From positions 1 through 64,000 of the forward strand of contig NZ_POWX01000005.1 of assembly GCF_003044445.1 (NCBI RefSeq): a DNA stretch of 64,000 nt, read 5' to 3'. Source of the DNA: Neisseria mucosa. GTDB taxonomy: Bacteria > Pseudomonadota > Gammaproteobacteria > Burkholderiales > Neisseriaceae. The position numbers and the translations under genes are program-made. The notes below the pieces were generated by a model, which saw only the letters and a program-made list of their open reading frames with translations, was not told the DNA's origin and ran no database searches. This document shows positions 60,981-64,000 of this stretch, in pieces. How positions within the stretch are numbered: position 1 is the stretch's first letter; each line of letters begins with the position of its first letter.

Positions 60981-61023
60981 GTTTTCAGACGACCTTCTTT
61001 ATCAGAAAGGGTCGTCTGAAAAG
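60981..61023. terminator. Inverted DUS pair after pspA
   Basis: TTTTCAGACGACCTT and AAGGGTCGTCTGAAAA form a hairpin over a short loop. It lies between the convergent pspA and lipoprotein genes. Confidence 0.75.
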
Positions 61024-61078
61024 AAAAACGCCGCGCGGAGCTTATCCTTGCGGCGTATGGCGGAACGGATTAATCGAA

Positions 61079-61516
61079 TCAGTAGTCGATACGTTCGCTG
61101 ATGATGCGTAAATCCGGCCATGAGAAAACGATGTCGTATTCGCGTCCGTTTTTGAAGGCTTCGGCTTTCAATACGGGGCGGCCGCGGCGGTCATCGGCTT
61201 CGATTTCGTGAACTTGGTAGCCGCGTCGTTCGAGAATCCGCATGACTTGTGCGCGTTTTTGCTCGAAAGACGGATCGCTGTAAATTTGGTGTTCGATGTA
61301 GTCGTCATCGTAATACTTGCCGTCGCGGTAACGGTAGTCGTCATAACGGTCGTAATCGCGCTCATAACGGTCATCATAGCGGTCGTCGTAACGGTCATAA
61401 CGCTGCTCGTAGCGGTCGGTACGATAGTCGTCATCGTAATAGTCGTAAGGATAAGGGGCGGCACAAGCGGTCAGTGCGATACTGCCTAAGAGTAATACCG
61501 GTAAGAGTTTTTTCAT
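61079..61516 (-). CDS. Lipoprotein with Asp/Tyr/Arg-rich repeats and PepSY-like C-terminus
   Basis: A 145-residue lipoprotein (lipobox L-T-A-C, Cys18). After it comes a low-complexity segment of about 50 residues with repeats such as RYDDRYDDRYERDYDRY, encoded by near-repeated DNA. The C-terminal half is a PepSY-like domain: SDPSFEQKRAQVMRILERRGYQVHEIEAD, then GRPVLKAEAFKNGREYDIVFSWPDLRIISERIDY. The last 60 residues match the next gene at 61571, so the two are tandem paralogues. Role unknown; anchoring to the periplasmic face of a membrane is expected. Confidence 0.75.
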   Translation of the reverse strand: MKKLLPVLLLGSIALTACAAPYPYDYYDDDYRTDRYEQRYDRYDDRYDDRYERDYDRYDDYRYRDGKYYDDDYIEHQIYSDPSFEQKRAQVMRILERRGYQVHEIEADDRRGRPVLKAEAFKNGREYDIVFSWPDLRIISERIDY

Positions 61517-61570
61517 GTCGTATCCTTTCGGGACGTGGGGTAAGTCAAATCAAGAATATTCGGAAGCGGA

Positions 61571-61915
61571 TTATAAATCAACGCGTTCTACGAGAATGTT
61601 CAAATCGGGATAAGACATCACGATTTTGTATTCCAAGCTGCCTTTGTAGGCCTCAAATTCCAAAACGGGTCTTGCCCAATGCAGGTCGGTGTCGGAATCG
61701 TGGACTTCGTAGCCTCTGCTGTGCAGGATAGACAAAGCGCGGTCGTGGTGTTGCGCGAACGCGGGGTCTGTCTCCATGCGGTATTGGGCGTAGTCTTCGT
61801 AAAGGTCGAAACCTTCTGCTGCAAGAAAAATGGCGCAAACAGCGGCGACAGGAAGCAGCAATTTTTTCAAAAGCGGTTTGGACGGTTTTGTATATTGCGA
61901 CTGAGAATGTTTCAT
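61571..61915 (-). CDS. PepSY-like membrane protein, paralogue of the preceding lipoprotein
   Basis: A 114-residue protein with one N-terminal hydrophobic segment (LLLPVAAVCAIFLAAEG) and no lipobox. The C-terminal domain TDPAFAQHHDRALSILHSRGYEVHD, then RPVLEFEAYKGSLEYKIVMSYPDLNILVERVDL, mirrors the lipoprotein at 61079. It lacks the Asp/Tyr/Arg repeat. Both genes face the same way, the lipoprotein gene lying 54 bases downstream of this one; co-transcription is likely. Function unknown. Confidence 0.7.
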   Translation of the reverse strand: MKHSQSQYTKPSKPLLKKLLLPVAAVCAIFLAAEGFDLYEDYAQYRMETDPAFAQHHDRALSILHSRGYEVHDSDTDLHWARPVLEFEAYKGSLEYKIVMSYPDLNILVERVDL

Positions 61916-61985
61916 TTCGTTCCCTTTGCGTCTGTTGTCGGTATAGACATTTAAACACGCAGGACTTAGGGAAAAGTTAGGAGCA

Positions 61986-62031
61986 GTTTCAGACGACCTT
62001 TCTTTACGATACGCACAGGTCGTCTGAAAAA
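61986..62031. repeat. Inverted DUS pair before the small membrane protein
   Basis: GTTTCAGACGACCTTTC and AGGTCGTCTGAAAAA form a hairpin over a loop of about 20 bases, in the spacer between divergent genes. Confidence 0.65.
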
Positions 62032-62043
62032 TAGGGGAATTTG

Positions 62044-62271
62044 ATGATTTTTGCCATTTTGATCGGCTTGCTAACCGCCGTATTGCTTTACTTTGTGATG
62101 TTTAAGGATTGGGAAGAATTTGTCGAATGCGTCGAATTCTATTGCACTCCCGACATTTTCAGCGCGCTTCGGGGGCGGTATTGGGATGACGTATGGGCGG
62201 AAACCAAAATCCTGCTGTGGCTGGGCATCAGCGTAACAGCTGGCGTATCTGCCTATTTCTGGCTCGAATAG
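62044..62271 (+). CDS. Small two-helix membrane protein of unknown function
   Basis: A 75-residue protein with two hydrophobic helices (IFAILIGLLTAVLLYFVMF and ILLWLGISVTAGVSAYFWL) joined by an acidic, Cys-containing loop (EFVECVEFYCTPDIF). I know no family. ATG 62044 is used, with GGGGAA five bases upstream; a TTG is one codon earlier. The OsmC gene follows. Confidence 0.7.
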   Translation: MIFAILIGLLTAVLLYFVMFKDWEEFVECVEFYCTPDIFSALRGRYWDDVWAETKILLWLGISVTAGVSAYFWLE

Positions 62272-62338
62272 AACCGACGTTTTAAGGCTGATACGGTCTT
62301 ATTGCCGCGAACAGTAAATAATTGAAAGGAATGTCAAA

Positions 62339-62821
62339 ATGAGCAAAAAACACACCTACCGCACCGCGACAACATGGACGGGCAATCTCGGCGAAGGCAC
62401 ATCATCCTACACCGCTTATTTGCGCAACTTTACCGTTTCCGCCGAGGGTAAGCCCGACCTGCACGGTTCCGCCGACCCTGCTTTCCGCGGCGATGCAGAT
62501 CGCTGGAACCCGGAAGAAATGCTGTTGGCCGCCGTTTCTGCCTGCCACAAACTATGGTACCTGCACCTGTGTGCCGACGCGGGCATTTGCGTTACCGCCT
62601 ACACCGATCACGCCGAAGCGGTGATGGACGAAGGCGGGAATGGGAACGCGGGGCGTTTCGTCTCTGCCGTGTTGAAGCCGCGCGTTACCATCGCCGCAGG
62701 AAGCGACCGCGCCAAGGCTTTGGAACTGCATCACGAAGCGCACCGCCTGTGTTTCATCGCCAACTCGGTCAACTTTCCGATTGAATGCCGCGCCGAGATT
62801 GAGAGCAAAGAGGTCGTCTGA
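62339..62821 (+). CDS. OsmC-family protein
   Basis: A 160-residue OsmC/Ohr-superfamily protein, usually a thiol peroxidase acting on organic hydroperoxides. The two reactive Cys positions are visible, in VSACHKLWYLHLC and in HRLCFIANSVNFPI. Other family wording includes WNPEEMLLAAVSAC. It is nearer OsmC than Ohr and the substrate is not known. ATG 62339 is behind GAAAGGAATGTC. It sits in the stress cluster with pspA and the YqiJ-like gene. Confidence 0.88.
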   Translation: MSKKHTYRTATTWTGNLGEGTSSYTAYLRNFTVSAEGKPDLHGSADPAFRGDADRWNPEEMLLAAVSACHKLWYLHLCADAGICVTAYTDHAEAVMDEGGNGNAGRFVSAVLKPRVTIAAGSDRAKALELHHEAHRLCFIANSVNFPIECRAEIESKEVV

Positions 62822-62882
62822 AAACCGAATGTCTGTTTGGGATGCACGGATAGGTCAAATTCAAATAAGGCATACCTAATGC

Positions 62883-62988
62883 CGTCATTCCCGCGCAGGC
62901 GGGAATCCAGACCTCGATTCTAGAAGTATTATTTGAAGATTGCCGTCATCTCAAACTTCTGGATTCCCGCCTGCGCGGGAATGACGAC
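62883..62988. repeat. NIME: two dRS3 repeats flanking a short RS core
   Basis: ATTCCCGCGCAGGCGGGAAT (62887-62906) and ATTCCCGCCTGCGCGGGAAT (62963-62982) fit the neisserial dRS3 consensus ATTCCC-N8-GGGAAT. The flanks GTCATTCCC and GGAATGAC extend the inverted repeat. A roughly 55-base core lies between. dRS3 sites are used for recombination and as insertion points for filamentous phage. Confidence 0.9.
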
Positions 62989-63060
62989 AATCAAACATTC
63001 AAATTTTCGCAAGCAGTCTATTTAAGGTCGTCTGAAAGTTGACAGAACAAGGAACGGAAT

Positions 63061-63726
63061 ATGTGGAATTTAATCAACGCCCCCGAAACGGAAATCTTCG
63101 GCATCGCCATAGCGCTGATGGTTTTACTCGGCGTGTTGGAAGTCATCTCCATGCTGGCGGGCGGCATCAGCGACTGGCTGGACAACCTGCTGCCCGACAG
63201 CCTGACCGAAACCGCGCACGCCGAAGTCGGGCTGGATGCAGCGGACGCGGGCGTGTTCGTCAGGTTTCTGAGCTGGCTGTATGTCGGTCGCGTGCCGGTG
63301 TTGATGCTGATGGTCGTGTTCCTTGCCGTGTACGGGCTGACGGGCTACCTGTTTCAGACGACCTTTGCCGCCGTGTTCGGTAGCTATCTGAACGGATGGC
63401 TGGCGGCAGTCGCCGTATGGTTCCTCTCGCTGCCGCTGGTGCGCCTGACCGCAGGCGGACTGTACAAAATCATGCCCAAAGACGAAACCACCGCCGTTTC
63501 GCAGGAAAGCCTGATCGGACGCATCGGCACAGTGGTGCTGGGCGAGGCGCGGGCAGGCAGCGCAGCGCAGGTGCGGGTGAAGGATGTGTACGGGCAGCAG
63601 CATTATGTGATGGCGGAACCGGATTCCGACGAAGTGTTGAAACAGGGCGACGCGGTGTTGCTGGTGTCGCTGAAGGGAAATACGTTTAAGGCGATTTTGA
63701 ATCCGAGCGGGAGTTTGGTGGATTGA
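63061..63726 (+). CDS. YqiJ-like membrane protein with OB-fold domain
   Basis: A 221-residue inner-membrane protein with three or four hydrophobic segments ([59 protein letters not shown]). It carries a C-terminal OB-fold/NfeD-like domain ([21 protein letters not shown], then [12 protein letters not shown] and [14 protein letters not shown]). This is YqiJ, normally paired with the flotillin YqiK, but no flotillin is seen in the window. A DUS is translated within it as FQTT. ATG 63061 is behind AAGGAACGGAAT. Confidence 0.85.
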
Positions 63727-63741
63727 GGTCGTCTGAAAAGA

Positions 63742-63848
63742 TATAGTGGATTGAATTTAAACCAGTACGGCGTTGCCTTGTCTTGCCGTACTATCTGTAC
63801 TGTCTGCGGCTTCGTCGCCTTGTCCTGATTTAAATTTAATCCACTATA
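63742..63848. mobile_element. Correia repeat enclosed element (CREE), 107 bp
   Basis: TATAGTGGATTGAATTTAAA to TTTAAATTTAATCCACTATA with the same core as the copy at 52682, again 107 bp. One base of the left repeat differs (GGATTGA). It lies between the YqiJ-like gene and the last partial gene. Confidence 0.92.
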
Positions 63849-63909
63849 AACGTCAGTTTGCAATGAACCGTCATTTTTATCAGATTAGAAAAACAAAACG
63901 GGGATAGAT

Positions 63910-64000
63910 ATGGATCATTTGGCGCAGCCTGAGCGCGATATGCAATCCCGCATCGAAGCGTTGAAAAACAAGCTGCCGCGAGGGGTTATCGCTGTCGGCG
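63910..64000 (+). CDS. Unidentified gene, 5' end only (cut by window edge)
   Basis: An open frame starts at ATG 63910 behind GGGGATAGAT and runs to the window end without a stop (MDHLAQPERDMQSRIEAL, then KNKLPRGVIAVG). Thirty codons are too few to identify it. It is a plausible gene but nothing about its function can be said. Confidence 0.45.
   Translation, partial: MDHLAQPERDMQSRIEALKNKLPRGVIAVG

Noticed and set aside
1..64000. Prophage, CRISPR array or restriction-modification island
   Set aside because: I saw no spaced direct repeats of CRISPR type, no phage structural genes and no restriction genes. The S24 repressor has no phage neighbours.

Overview
The window is chromosomal DNA from a Neisseria species. 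The gene set and order are neisserial: ponA divergent from pilMNOPQ-aroK-aroB, lpxL2/htrB, sspA-sspB, and the NExo-type exonuclease. About fifty copies of a 12-mer uptake sequence, AGGTCGTCTGAA, lie mostly as inverted pairs at gene ends. This is the DUS dialect reported for the N. mucosa/sicca group rather than the ATGCCGTCTGAA of meningococcus and gonococcus. Correia-type elements (CREE), a dRS3/NIME element and intact pilS-pilR also point to a commensal Neisseria. The species assignment is an inference.

Layout. 1-8.4 kb: the 3' end of a trimeric autotransporter, an RpfE-like gene, an M23 peptidoglycan peptidase, a queuosine pair (yhhQ, queF) under a preQ1-I riboswitch, and an EmrR-like regulator with an outer-membrane efflux lipoprotein. 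8.4-18.5 kb: ponA divergent from the type IV pilus operon pilMNOPQ, then aroK and aroB. 18.5-22.4 kb: argC, an L,D-transpeptidase and rlmD. 22.5-26.7 kb: a five-gene AT-rich operon encoding a FimV-like membrane protein, a pseudo-receiver protein, a Ras-like GTPase, a winged-helix/roadblock-like protein and a Roadblock/LC7 protein. This is the best candidate for an undescribed system. 26.7-38.4 kb: tRNA-Asn, prmC, an IS5-like MITE, NExo, an ArsR regulator, an acyltransferase, glnE, dapD, sspAB, a GNAT/isochorismatase pair and glsB. 38.6-42.5 kb: tRNA-His/Arg/Pro, folD, rmlA and rmlB. 42.5-52.6 kb: a frameshifted DUF4112 gene, a divergent Correia-like MITE, pilR-pilS, parC, an S24 repressor, erpA and a zinc-ribbon protein. 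52.6-64 kb: two CREEs, yafJ, tex, tldD, an RHH-like regulator with a palindromic operator, and an envelope-stress cluster (pspA, two paralogous PepSY-like proteins, an OsmC protein and a YqiJ-like protein).

Together, the pilus genes (pilMNOPQ, pilSR, and possibly the GTPase operon) form a surface-motility theme. ponA, the M23 peptidase, the L,D-transpeptidase and the PspA/YqiJ cluster concern the cell wall and envelope. Many inverted DUS pairs sit at gene ends and probably serve both as transcription terminators and as DNA uptake signals. Function calls come from reading motifs and remembered family sequences; no database search was run.
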